Positions 12,902-24,763 of a DNA stretch of 64,000 nucleotides are shown piece after piece; position 1 is the stretch's first letter, and every line of letters starts with the position of its first letter. The position numbers and the translations under genes were made by a program. A model generated the notes under the pieces. That model saw only the letters and a program-made list of their open reading frames with translations. It was not told where the DNA came from and ran no database searches. The DNA comes from Neospora caninum Liverpool (lineage: Eukaryota > Apicomplexa > Conoidasida > Eucoccidiorida > Sarcocystidae), in NCBI RefSeq assembly GCF_000208865.1, contig NC_018387.1, positions 744,001 through 808,000 on the forward strand, given 5' to 3'.

Positions 12902-15900
12902 TTAATCGCCGTTGGATTCCTTTGCTTTTCTAGCCAAACGGGTGACGTCCTCGGAGACGAGCCCTCCACGGCGCGCCTCTTCTGCTGCTCGGATTTTCCA
13001 GTGCTTGTGCGGGATATTTCGAACGTCTGATTCCTGCGCAATGCGTTTCAAATAGATGCTGAGAAGCAGCAGCTCTGTGTCGTTATTTCGCTTCTCTCTT
13101 CTGCGGGGGAAGGTGCGAGCGAGAAAAAGAGAAATGCAGAGAGGGAAAGGGAAGGGATCGCATAGCGAGGACCCGTGGTGGCGGCGAGACAGCGAGAGAA
13201 AAGCAAAGAGCGAGAGAGAGAAACCGGAGAAAAGGAAAAGGAAAGGCGAAGAGACGGAAGCCGGAAGGGGAAACAGGGGCAAGAGGGAAGGAGAAGAAGA
13301 GAGCAAGAGCGGGGAGACAGAAAAGGAAACAGGAAATAAAGAAGGAGAATGGCAGACAGGGAGAGGACCAGAGGAGCGAAAACAGACAGCACAACACACC
13401 ACAAAAAGGGGAGAAAGGAATGAAAACATCGCAATTCAGGTTCCTTTATTTCACAGCCGGTCAACTGCGCAACTGGCCCAAGCAACTGGAAAAATCAAGT
13501 TAGCCGCATGTAACCCTATTCGTGGCTGCACAAGTGTATAACTGTATATACATATTCACATGCACTTACGCAGTCATGTACAGATGTACATATGTATGTG
13601 TATATGTTCTGTGCAGTGTCCTCAAAAACATATTTGACCGTCTGACATAGAATAAAGTGAAGCACAGTTCGACACATCGGTACAGGAACTAGTTCCACAT
13701 AAGATCGCCCATACAGGGGCGCGAGTATAGGATAGACACGAGGCCGGCTTTGCTACGTCCACGGGACGATCCCAGTATACGAATGTGTCCCTAAAACATA
13801 GGTTACAGGGCGACAGTGTCTGTTGCAGAACAGTGAAAATTCGCCTTACCTGTAGGCAGAAACTTTGATTCCGTTTTTGGGATTGAAGACGAAATTCCGT
13901 GACAGATCGTCGACGTGGACGGTGTTGCTCGCGTTCCAGAACTCGGGAAATTTCCGCCATATCAGCTCGAGAGCTTTGACCTGAGAAAAAGAAAATCTTT
14001 CGCTACGCATGCGTGCCTGTGGACTCCCAGATCCTCATGCACGCGATCACCCTACGCACGTTAACACGTAAACCGACCCATCTTCCCACATGTTTCCTGA
14101 GATACACGTACACATACATATATATATATACATATATATATGTATATGTGTGTGTATCTATGTATATGCAGGTGTATGGGTGTAGGCATATGAATCGATG
14201 TGAAGACGTCCATGTACCTTCAAATAAGTATGTCTGTGTGCGGATTTGTCTGGCTTGGCAATGCAAAGAAGGGCGGCACTGCTCTTCAAAGGAGACAGAT
14301 CCGGTAGCTCCACCACCGGAAAAAGCCCGGAGAAACCGTCAAAGAGAAGACGGGAACCTCTCGCTGCCTCTGTCCTCAACAGGGAAAGAAAAGGGAATTC
14401 GGGCTCAACGCACCTCGTGGGTCCGGAGTTCGACGCCTGCCTCCTGAGACGAACCTTTCCCTTTCTTTTGTCTTCTGGAACAGACCGTAAACATCGACGA
14501 CCTACGCAGTCACATAAACACAGAGTAGACAGACCCCAGAACCGCAGTTGGCCCCCTGGGGGAGTCCATATCCGAGGAAGGCAGTGGCGATAGGAAGTAG
14601 ATATAAAATGCAACAAGACATCCAAGCAGTCTTAATTGTATGGATGCATGCAATTAAATAGAGGAATCGGTAGTTGCGTGCATTCATGAATGCAAAGATG
14701 TGTGCACGTATCTGTACATGCGTATGCCGTGCGTTTTCTGGTCTTTGCGCGCGTGTTTTGCGCGTGCGCGTCTGTATCTATACACTGCAGAGAGGTGCGC
14801 CAGAAAGCGAGCGGCGCACGAAGCTGAACGATGAGAGAGCGACGAAACCTTTCTTCTCTCTCACCGATCGAGAACGAAGCAAAGATGGTATTTGGAAGAG
14901 GTCAGGAAGCCGAGCTCCGTGCACTTCATCTCCACCCACTTCCAGTGCGTCTGACTCCACACAGCGATGTCGTAGTCCTCGAAGACTTCCTGAACGAAAA
15001 GGTTTGTACGGACGCTGCGTCTCTCGCGCGGGAAGCCGTTCACTGCTCCCGCCGTTCACGTCTTTTCTCGCCTCTCCTATATCTGCTTCGCCGTGCCTTT
15101 TTCTCTTTGCTCTACATAAAGATCTCTCTTCTTCGCTTCTTGGGTTCCGCTAAACCAGCGTACGACTGCCGGCGCCAGCAGGCACCACACCGCCTCAGAT
15201 CGATTTCGCCGGGGCGATGTATTTTTCCCTGCTTCGTGTCGCACAGATCTCTTTTTTGAAGACAGTGGAACAGAAAAACGCGAGAAGACGCACCTGCATG
15301 AAACGATCGAGAAACGGCCGCTTGAGGTCTTCCATGCTGCCTGCCACTGCAAAAAATGGGAAAACAACAAACGAAAACAGCAACTCCACCTGCAGGCATT
15401 ATATATATATATATATATATATGGACCGATAAAGAGATAGATACGTGTGTTTACGCATATATATGTATATATATGTATTCATATATGCATACAATACATA
15501 CGGCGGGAAAGACACATCCATGCATGGGCGTCTGCATTGCCGTATGAGCACCTCGTGCGTGCAAGAGAGGATCCACCAAGTCGCACCCCGCAAATCGCCT
15601 CTTCCTCAGCTGCGCTTGAGAACGAATCCAATCACGTGGGAAAGAACGCCTGTTGCGAACGGTCCCTGCACACACTTACAAGATTTGCAGTCAAAGAGCG
15701 TGTAGTCGAGGTCGAGAACGAGCAGTTTTTTTCCTTTTCTCGGCGCATGCAACAGCTGGATTCGCGTCCGCTCCAGCGCCATGTCGAGGCGCTCCAGGTG
15801 AAGCGGCGTGCGAAGTTCGTCCTCAGAAAAACGCGCACCACCGCTTGGCGAGGCGAGAAAGTCGTCAACAACCTGCCACCAAAGCGAAGCACTCACAACA

Positions 15901-17713
15901 GGTAGGCGGGAAAGAGTGGCCAAAGACGGGGAAGAATCGGAAGGACAAGGCACAGAGGAGCGACGGCGCCGAAAAAAGGGCCGGAGAAAGAATGCGAAAC
16001 TGCAAACAGAAACAGAGACTGTGCGCAATTCGGTTTGGGAGGACCACCCCCCCCACCTCCACACTTTATAAACTTTTCGATTTGTCTCAGTTAACTCTCT
16101 GGGCTGTTTCCCCCTGCCTACGGGCAGGCTCCAAATTGCAAAACTATCTGCAGGCGCACAGTCACGGCAGGCTCCTTCCCGTCTCGAAAAGCCCAAATGG
16201 ACCGCGCACGAATCGGCCGGTCCCGACCGCTGAGCAGTGGACGTACACTGTCACTCTCGGCTAGCGCGGCGGCGTGCGCTTGCGCAGCAGCGAGGAGCTG
16301 AGCGTCGGTGCTTCCAATCAGCATCATTTGCCGCTCCTTTTTGAAGCGCAGAGAACGAAAGAGGTCGGTGTCCTTCGCCGCACCGCCTTGGGCATTGGTG
16401 AGGCCCAGCAGTTTCTGGGAGAACACCACGGAACGGCAGACGAGACTCGAGTTCCACAAATCCAAACATGTGGGGCCAGCTCGATGCATGTGGCACACAC
16501 ACCGGAGCAAGCGGATGACGCATCGTGGGAGCTCTACGGAGCGTCACCAGGTGATTGACAAGAGATACGTGCGCCTCCGGTCAGTAGCGGTCCTCGCCCT
16601 GTGCATTCGCGTGGCCCGCATGGCCTCAGTATCTACATGAGGGCGGAGAGACGGAGAGGGGCGGAGACAAAATTTGCACACCTGTTTGTCGGCGGGCACA
16701 GAGAGCCGTTGTTGCAGCCTTTCTTTGAAGTCGCCGAGCGAGAAGCACTCAAAGTCGGGCAGCGAGAGCGGCACGTCGTACATTTTTCCTCCCCACTTCA
16801 CGTTCACCACCAGGACTTCTCCGAGGTCTTCTTCTTCCTCCTCCGCGTCGTCGTCTGCTACGATGTCGAGAGCCGGCACGGAAGAGGAAGCGTCAGTGGA
16901 CACTCGAGGGAGCGCGCTGCACGGCCTTTCCCCTGCTGCGGCATCGGCGATCGCGGCTTCATCGGCTTTGCTTTCTGCACCAGGAGGGATCTGCTTGTCC
17001 GTCTCCGCAGCTCCACGCGTCGAGGGGTCTGGGTCTCGCTTCTCTTCGCCAGCGAAAGACGCTCCGCTCTCTGGTGCATCTGTCGCGTCTTCGCCCTCTT
17101 TGCTCGCGCGTCTCCCCGAGCGATCCAGCGCGACGTCTGAGGTGTCTCCTCGCGGCGAAGTTCGACTGTCCCCTTCGCGGGGACTGTCCCCCGTCGCGGC
17201 GTCGTCCTGCGAGCACGGGCGCAGCCCTGGCGAGTCCATTGCCCGATGCCCGTCAGCTGTCTTCAACTGTTTAAGGGAGACGCGACGTCTTCCTCCCCTC
17301 GCGAGGTCTGCCGGGAGGGCTGTGCATTCGTCTGCGCCCGCTTCCCTCTCGGAGTGCTCGAGTTCCACGAAACAGTCGGTTTCTGCGCAGTCCTTCTCGC
17401 CTGCAGTGTCTTCTCGCCTCCTCTTTGTCTCCACCAAGGAATGGCCCGCCCGCGGGTACATCGCCTCGGAAGCGGCGCTGGAGGCGTCGCACTGAGGGCC
17501 GAGAGGAGAGAAGGGAGAGGGAGAAGAGAAGGGAGAGGGAGAAGAGAAGGGAGAGGGAGAAGAGAAGGGAGAGGGAGAAGAGAAGGGAGAGGGAGAAGAG
17601 AAGGGAGAGTCACAAGGCTGCGAACCAGATGGCGACTCTCCGGAAGACGCTTGGCGGCGCTCGACTGAGGAAGCACGATCGTCTTCACCGCCGTGCTTTT
17701 CCGACTCCGTCAT
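12902..17713 (-). CDS. UBLCP1: UBLCP1-type phosphatase: ubiquitin-like domain plus HAD/FCP1 phosphatase
   Basis: UBLCP1 is a HAD/FCP1-family phosphatase whose UBL domain binds the proteasome; it dephosphorylates the 26S regulatory particle and CTD peptides. Eight exons: 17713-16682, 16414-16247, 15872-15680, 15346-15294, 14989-14865, 14278-14218, 13980-13850 and 13100-12902, 653 residues, all phases consistent. The UBL domain covers about residues 300-385 (VVNVKWGGKMYDV ... KLLGL). The catalytic motif DLDYT is at 454-458 (nucleophile Asp454, acid/base Asp456). Motif II is VWSQTH (Ser494) and the late acidic pair lies in VHVDDLSRNF (Asp568-Asp569). All catalytic residues are present, so it should be active. 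The first 297 residues are a low-complexity extension with six copies of a Ser-Pro-Phe repeat near residues 36-71. Human UBLCP1 is only about 320 residues and starts with the UBL. Intron 5 carries a mitochondrial cob-like insert. Confidence 0.94.
14534..14630 (-). other. Nuclear mitochondrial insertion (cob fragment) in UBLCP1 intron 5
   Basis: Read on the minus strand, this stretch encodes TAWMSCCILYLLPIATAFLG followed by YGLPQGA. That matches the coccidian cytochrome b segment around the conserved TAWMSG...YLLTIATAFLGYVLPWGQ motif. The key Trp of the PWGQ motif is lost and other residues have drifted, so it is a decayed, non-functional copy. It lies wholly between UBLCP1 exons 5 and 6. T. 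gondii nuclear DNA is known to hold many such fragments. Confidence 0.85.
15399..15422. repeat. (AT)n microsatellite in UBLCP1 intron 3
   Basis: About 24 bases of AT dinucleotide, followed by further short TATA/ATAC-rich stretches to about 15500. Confidence 0.9.
17507..17612 (-). repeat. 18-bp tandem repeat coding for Ser-Pro-Phe hexapeptides
   Basis: About six copies of an 18-bp purine-rich unit (gggagagggagaagagaa on the plus strand) lie in UBLCP1 exon 1. On the minus strand each unit encodes a SPSPFS-type hexapeptide. The unit length is a multiple of three, so copy-number changes would keep frame. Confidence 0.93.
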
Positions 17714-20700
17714 GTTTTCGAGACGAACTCCGGAGTCGCCTTGACAGTGTGGCGCGAGACGAGCCTCCTAAAAGTGGGGAGTGGAGAGCGCAGGAAGTCC
17801 CACGCTAACGCACTGCGGCGACGGGGGAGCCAACACGCGTCGACGGAAAAAAGACCCTCGACGGAGAACAGGGTAGAAACTGTGATGGCGGTGCGTGAGG
17901 CGAAGACGCCGCGGTGACCATCCAACGGTAAGGAACCGAGTACATATACATAGATACACTGTCAACAGAGAGGGTTCCCGCACAGCTTAGGAAGCGTTCT
18001 CTTGTCTTTGGCAGGAGGCACTCGCAAGACGCGAACAGGGTCCAACTCGTTTTTAGCACACCTTTGGGCAAAATGGGCGACGGCGAGAGGACGCCCTGGA
18101 GACAGCCAGAGATACACCTTGACGTGGAGAGAAGTCAGGAAAGCCGCGAGAAGAAGCGGGCCTTTTGCTGAGCGGAAAGACAAACCCCTTTTCAGCGCGC
18201 CGCGGGGCCGCCACGCGCTCGAGTCGCGCTGTTTTGACCTCGCCTCGCAAAGAGAGAGGTCCGTCTATGCACACGTGCCCCAACGTCCGTTCCCCTCCAG
18301 AAAAACTGAGCAGAACAGACTCGGAAACTAGGTGAGAAAAAGACTGGCAGTTGAAAGAGAGAAAGGGAGCTGGAGCCGAGGAACATGCCCCCAGGAATCT
18401 TTAGCTGCCTGGCGTCCAGCGGCGCACATGCATTTTTGTGCAGCAGCAAACCGGACGAGGCATGCGCCAACCAAGTGAGGCCAAATATCAGCCATCGCCC
18501 CCCGACAATCTCGTTCCAGGAAACGAAAAGAACCGAGGAAAGATCCAGGGTTCGTCGCAAATCCTCCGGCTGAACAGCCTTTTTCTGCCTTCGGAGAAAG
18601 ACCTGCGAGGGCGCCTCGGCGAAAAAACGCGTTCTCCCTTGTCCAGGCTGATCCAGCCAAGGGCGAGTCTTGCAGATCTGGTGTCCATCGGTAAACCAGG
18701 AGATGTGTAACCCGATCCGGGAAGGCGTGCAAGTGCGTTTTGTCGGGACAGTTTTTCCCTTTTCCCCGTGGTGGTTTTCCACCGCTGCCTGTGTCTTGGA
18801 GGTTCTTCAGTGGGGTGAACGCCATTTCGCGGTTTGACTCGTGCCGGGAGGCCTTCGCTACGACTCCAGCATTTGGACAGATTTCGGCTGTCGAGCCGTC
18901 TGTCTGTGCAGCAGTGGGAAAAGTCCTTGCAATCGTACCCTTCCGAGGTCTAAGGGACACGAAAGCGGAGCTGTGTGCATCTGCACATTATCTCCAGATA
19001 GAACAAGTCAGCCGTAGACTCAACGGGAGCACAAACGCTCGCTCCGGCAGTTTTCCACGTCCCGAATCTCCCCAGTTGTGTTCACAACAGTTTCCCCCGC
19101 CGCAAGACCACAGCGGGAGACGCAACGGCGGGTTCACCAGCTCGTATAGCCCGTAGGATGGCAGCACGGCAGTTACATCTTTCGATTACCCGCAGCCGAA
19201 AAAGCGACATCGCTCCAAAGAGAACTTGAGTAAGCGCATGAACCCGAGACGTGTTGCAGTCTGGTGCAGTCAAGGAAGTCATCCTCTCTGCTGCCGTCGC
19301 AGTGCGGAAGAGCTACTTAGTGACTGTTCGGCACGACGGGTGCTCTCGCCAACAACCAGTGCGGAGAGCCTAGGGTATGCGGTTCGTCTGTTGACTCGGT
19401 CAAAAACACGAGGGAGCAGTGTCCCCCTCATCAGCACAACCTCTCGTCCCCACTCGCGAATCAATACACTCTGGGGTCACACCTAGTCACCGACAAAGTG
19501 TTCAGTTCTGTCAGCGACAGCCGGTCGAGACGACTCTTGCGATGTCGCTCGTTGGTGTTCCTAAACAGGCCGCAACTGAACAGGGAGTCGAGTTGGCCAT
19601 GGGTATAATCCAGCTTCAGCTGCGCGCGGATACTTCCCAAGAACAGTGCTGATCATTCGAGATAGGCGACACCCCTTTTCCCGTAGTCCATCACTAACTT
19701 GCCAATCGCCACAGCTACATCTTTGTCGCTTGTGAACGAGGAACCCACCCCACGTATTAATACGGTAGGGTATCAGCCGAAGCAGGTCCAACTTGTAGTA
19801 TAGTCCCCAGAAAAAGCTATTAAAGAACCCTTTGTCAGAGATTCTCACGCCCAGTACGATTGTACTAATCCTCGTGGCGTCTGAGGAGTCATTCCTCTCG
19901 CCGTTAATACGACTGCCACTAAAAAGCCAGTCGTAAGATGAATTTAGATTAAAAAAGCACTACGATGCAGTTCACACAGAGTTCAGGCGGAATTCTTTCT
20001 TGACGATGGTTCCTGTATCTACTGGTTGGAGGAACTTGTCAAAGCGTGGGCCTTCTGCCCTGCTGCGTACTCGCCTCTCGACACAGATTTGGTGTCGGGC
20101 AATGCTTTGCGTGCTTCCAAGTCGGCGCAGTTCATAAGCGACAGCCGCGCTGCGCGACATCAATGCGTTTTCCGGAACAGACGCGCGAGTATCGCGCACG
20201 TTGTAGGGGACACACTGGCCACGTCGTAACACAGAAAGCTGTCTAAGCAGGAAGCCGTCTAGGCGCGCCTTGCGGGGATGTCTCAGCAACAAAAACGCAC
20301 AGAAAGGTGGAAATGTTTGTGCTCATTTGCAGACAGCGTTTGCTCAGGAAACCCCACTGCAACAGATAAGGCGCGCTCGTCGGAGCGCGGTCGTCTTTGT
20401 TAGCGGATCTTCCTGGAAAAGGCCTGTTGCCGATGTGACTACGCGCCTCGGGGAGGCGCTGACCACATAGTTCTCTTCTCTCAGTTGAGGCGGATGGTAA
20501 AAGATATCCATATAATTCCACGCGCAACAACGAAGGGGCTGTCACCTCTAGCCCGGACGGAGTCTGGTGTGTTTGAGGCCGGGTGTTCCCGCAACGAGAC
20601 AGACGCCACAAGGGATGAGTTCAGCGGCGGTGCCTGCAGTTCTGACTCGGAATTGAGAAACGCGGGGTTGCTTGGGCCATCGAGGATTGAGAAAAGGGCG

Positions 20701-21399
20701 AAAACTGGACAGGTCAAAGTCGCATGTGTATCTGTGAGATTACGGGATCAACAGGCGGCAACGCGCGAATGCGAGACTGGTTTCCTCTCTGCGGCGGCGC
20801 TCTTGACCGTGTGTCACCCCCCTCTGTCTCTCCTGGACGAGGTCTGTCTTCGGAGACAGTGTTTTTTTCACCGAAAGTTTTCCTCTTTTGTGGGCCGATG
20901 CGAAGCACCTTTTCCGTTTGAGCCTTCTTTTTTAAAATGTCTCCTTTCGTTCTCCCAAGGTTTTCTTCCTTCCGCTGAAGTTGCACACGCTGCAGTTTTA
21001 GCTGCCGCCGTGTGTCTCCCTCCGGGTCTCCCCGCCCCCCAACGCGCGACAAAAGTCTTTCGTATTCCGTCTCCAGTCTGCTGACCAGTGCCTCAGAATC
21101 TTTCCGTCTCGACACGAAATCGAGTTTGATACCTGTAACTCTCCTGGGGGCCACAAACTACGTCGACGAGAGCCTAGAACTGTCCTCCCGGAGACATGTG
21201 CGTCGAAGCAGCTTTCAAAGTCGAGCCAGTCTCAACCGTCCGTTTCCTTCTTCCCCCCGGGTTTCCTCTTTCTCACGCTAAGGTCTTCGCTGCCAGTCTC
21301 TTTTAGGCCTGCCTCTTAAAGGCACATAGCAGATCCGTCACTCTCCTCGAGACGTGGGTTTCTTTTGCGGAACCCCGACGGGCGCAGTATTTAAGCACC
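17714..21399. other. Divergent intergenic region, no gene recognised
   Basis: This separates the 5' ends of UBLCP1 (minus) and PGK (plus), so it should hold both promoters. Frames of up to about 210 codons exist on the minus strand near 18192-18960, but they begin at non-ATG codons and show no family or splice pattern. A less GC-rich block at about 19640-19970 differs from its surroundings and is listed as a finding. Confidence 0.5.
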
Positions 21400-24300
21400 A
21401 TGGGCTCTAGACCGTTCTTCTTGAGGGCGTCGGCTGCACTCCTCGAAGTGCTCGCCTGCTGTTCGTGGTTTTCCGTATCACCTGGTAAGTTCCAGAACCG
21501 CGCGGCTTCACCTCCTTTTTGCCGCTGCTTGGCAGAAGAAGCCTCGACCTCAGGACGGCCCCGGTGAGACATACTCTCAGGAGCGCGCACTGCACAGCGA
21601 TGCTGTTCTTCCGGCCCGCTCTGTGGACACCGCTTAGGTTAGGGGAGTGCGGAAAACCGGTGTGTGAAATTGTGAGCAGGCGAAAAGTCTAGGAACGTTG
21701 GGAAAAACTGTCACCAGAAAGCATCCTGGCGAATCCACCCGTGTAGGTATACCTGTACCGGTCTATCGTGTTTCAGCCTTTCGTTTCTGTCTGTGTGTTG
21801 GGCTCTGCTACGGCCTTGTTGCAGCGGTATCGTTTTCGTCGCCGCCCTCGCGCGGACTTGTTCTCGACTCTCTGGCGACAGTTGGCCCGTCACCCATTGC
21901 TTCGTCTCTCCTCGTGCAGAATCGCGCGTCGTCACCGAGTCGTCTTTTCTCACAACTGGGATCCAGGCGCAGCAACCTGCGGGGACCGGAAAACGACTTT
22001 GCGTCTTCCGCAGCTTTCCTCGTCTCCACAGCGGGAGCGAGAGACAACCTCTCCACTCCCGACCTCACCCGTCGATTGCAGAACTCCGCAAGTGCCTTCA
22101 AGCCCAGGAGCCAGAGCTCGCCTCAGAGCCGCCTGCGGGCGACGCCCGCAGCCTCACAAGGGGGGCTGAGGAAGAAGCGCCTAGACAGCTTGAGTCCCAG
22201 CGAGTTGCGAGGCAAGCGTGTGCTGGTACGAGCCGACTTGAACGTTCCTCTGGAGGTTAAGCAGGAAGGTGCGGAAGAAGTGGTTTCCATTGCAAATGAT
22301 GCTCGCATCAGGGCATCTTTACCCACCCTGCGGTATTTGGTGGACAGCGGCGCAAAGACGATCGTGTGTTCCCACCTCGGCCGGCCGAAAACAGAGCAAG
22401 ACAGACAGAGGCTTTCCTTGAAACCGGTCGCCGAGCGTTTGCAGAGCCTCCTCGGGAATGCCCGAGTGTTCATGGCTCCAGCTGTCGTCGGGCCCGAGGT
22501 CGAGGCTATGGCAGAAAAGCTGGAAAAAGGCGACATCTTGCTCCTCGAGAATGGTGAGATCAGCTGTCCGTGTCCAAGGCTTCTGAGTTTGTAGCAATGA
22601 TGACAGTTCATACACAATACTTTCCCTCCTCTCTACGCCACGAGGAAGCGTAGAAAGGGAAACGCTCAAGTCGGGGAGAGGCGGCCTCACGCGGCATCTG
22701 CACAACTTTTTAGCGAGGCGCTACCAGAGTTCTGTCCTGGTCCTCTTGCCACGCGCTGTCGATTCTTTTTCCTCGCGCCCAATGTTCGCGCTGCGCTTCT
22801 CTTCAGAGATCTCCAGACTCGATCCTGTCGTCTAGCACTTTGGGACGCCTTTGCCTTGTCATGCAGTGCGGTTCGAAAAGGGTGAGACGAAGAACGATGA
22901 AGAACTGTCTCGGGCGTTTGCGAAGCTTTCGGACATGTACGTGAACGACGCATTCGGCACAGCTCATCGAGCCCACGCTTCCACTGCCGGCGTTACGAAG
23001 TTCCTTCGACCTTCTGTCGCCGGCTTCCTTCTGCATCAGGAACTCGAGTACCTTTCTGTAAGTCCCCCTACCAGAAGCGAGGGGTTTCCAGAGTTGGAGT
23101 CCTGGTGCTCCGCAGCGGATCTCCGGATACAGAGTCCTACAGAGCCGCCTTTAAAAGTGGGAAAAGGATGAACTACGAACCAATGCTGCCCGCGCGATTC
23201 GCAGTTTGTAGACAGAGCACTTCGCTCCGTAAAAAAGTCTGCTTACAGCGACCGATCCGCGTGATTTTCACGGAAAAGGTGCATGAACCACTTCAGGCGC
23301 CTGCATACAGGGTCTCTCTGCACTCGCTGCGCCAGGCGAAACACCCAGCAACTTGTGCAAGCATTGTCAGCGGGCTCTCCACCTGGGTTTGCCTCCTCAG
23401 TTGCCACAGTGCGTCCACATGGTTTCTTTCTCTGTGCCCAGACGGTAGTGGCCAATCCCGTTCGGCCATTCGCAGCGCTGGTCGGCGGAGCGAAGGTCTC
23501 CTCCAAGCTCGGCGTTCTGCGCGCTTTGATTCAACAAGTCGACAAGCTTGTCATCGGGGGTGCCATGGCATTCACTTTCCTGAAGGCTCGAGGCATCAAA
23601 GTCGGAGCGTCCCTTGTGGAAGATGACCAGCTGGAGGCTGCTCTGGTAGGTCATTTGACTGTCTGCACTTCTCCAACCCACGCGACGTGTTTGCACTTTC
23701 CAGGTCAGCAAGAGCGTTTCTCGCTGTTCAGCCTTTGACAGACGCTTAGCCCACGCCGGGTTCTCAACACCTCAAGTCGCTTTGCAAGACGTGCGTCAGC
23801 GGTGGTGGGGTCTGATCGTGCCCGTCAGAGCATCCGAACTTCTCAAGGTTTTCCCGGTGGGATTTCGGCGGCCAGGACTTTTGTGGGCGCGTCCAGCTGG
23901 CTACTGACCTGATTTTTGCGTTCCTTCACTGAACGGCGCGCGTCTTTCTCAGCAAATGGAGGCGCTGGCCAAGGAGAAGGGCGTGGAACTGATTATTCCT
24001 GACGACGTTGTCGTGGCAGATCGCTGCGCACCAGACGCGCAGACAGCTGTCGTGCCTGTGACGGAAATCCCCGACGGCTGGTTGGGCCTCGATAATGGGC
24101 CGCAGACCACGGCAAGAATCGTCCAGTCACTCCAAGACTGTAAAACGGTCCTCTGGTAAGAGTCGGGGAAGTGCAACGTTTCCCGCTGTTCCTTGGCGAA
24201 CGGGCTGAGCTTGAAAGCCCCTATCGATTCACACAGGCATTGCATTATCTAGCAGGCAGAAACGAAAAAACAGCGGAGGGGGAGGAGAGGAAATCATGGC

Positions 24301-24763
24301 CTTCCACTGCGCCTGCAGACTGCAGAAGTGTGAACGGGAAAACGACGGCTCGTTTCCGGTGCCAACGCGGGTCGAGCTCGCCAGCGCACCCCCCAGACAC
24401 AGACCCAGACGCGACAAGACACCTGCAACTGCGAGGGGGAGTGGTGCATCCCCACTCTAAATGGAAAGGCTCTAACTCCCCTTCTTCCAATGTGGCTTTC
24501 ACAGGAACGGTCCAATGGGCATGAGCGAGTACGAGCCGTTCGCCGCTGGCACGCAGGACGTTGCAAAAGCTCTCGCTGAGATCACCAGACGGGGGGCTAC
24601 GACGGTCGTCGGCGGAGGCGACTCTGTGGCGGCGATTGAGCGGCTCGGTCTTTCCCGCGAATTCTCGCATGTTTCCACCGGGGGCGGAGCGTCGCTCGAA
24701 CTCCTCGAGGGCAAGTTGCTGCCAGGAGTTGCAGCCCTCTCGGACGAGGAAGAGACGAACTGA
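21400..24763 (+). CDS. PGK: Phosphoglycerate kinase with organelle leader (apicoplast-type PGK)
   Basis: PGK converts 1,3-bisphosphoglycerate and ADP to 3-phosphoglycerate and ATP; T. gondii has a cytosolic and an apicoplast isoform. Firm exons: up to 22553, 22867-23057, 23442-23645, 23953-24155 and 24505-24763. Landmarks: [41 protein letters not shown], and near the end WNGPMGMSE and GGGDS. About 155 leader residues precede the core, with a hydrophobic, signal-like stretch ([16 protein letters not shown]) and then a Ser/Arg-rich region like a plastid transit peptide. The leader exon lacks an in-frame ATG back to a stop at 21665. I therefore propose a first exon at 21400-21484 (ACCATGG context, ending G|GTAAGT) joined to 21777 after GTGTTTCAG, giving 572 residues. 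Acceptors before 21747 or 21693 are also in phase. Catalytic core certain; 5' end inferred. Confidence 0.9.

Noticed and set aside
14430..14460. Segment flanked by a splice-like acceptor and donor (about 14440-14411) in UBLCP1 intron 5
   Set aside because: Including it breaks the conserved LDR-AALL alignment. The exon at 14278-14218 joins exon 5 directly and matches UBLCP1.
18192..18960. Overlapping minus-strand frames of about 200 codons in the UBLCP1-PGK gap
   Set aside because: They start at GTG or other non-ATG codons, have no family sequence, and compete with each other in different frames.
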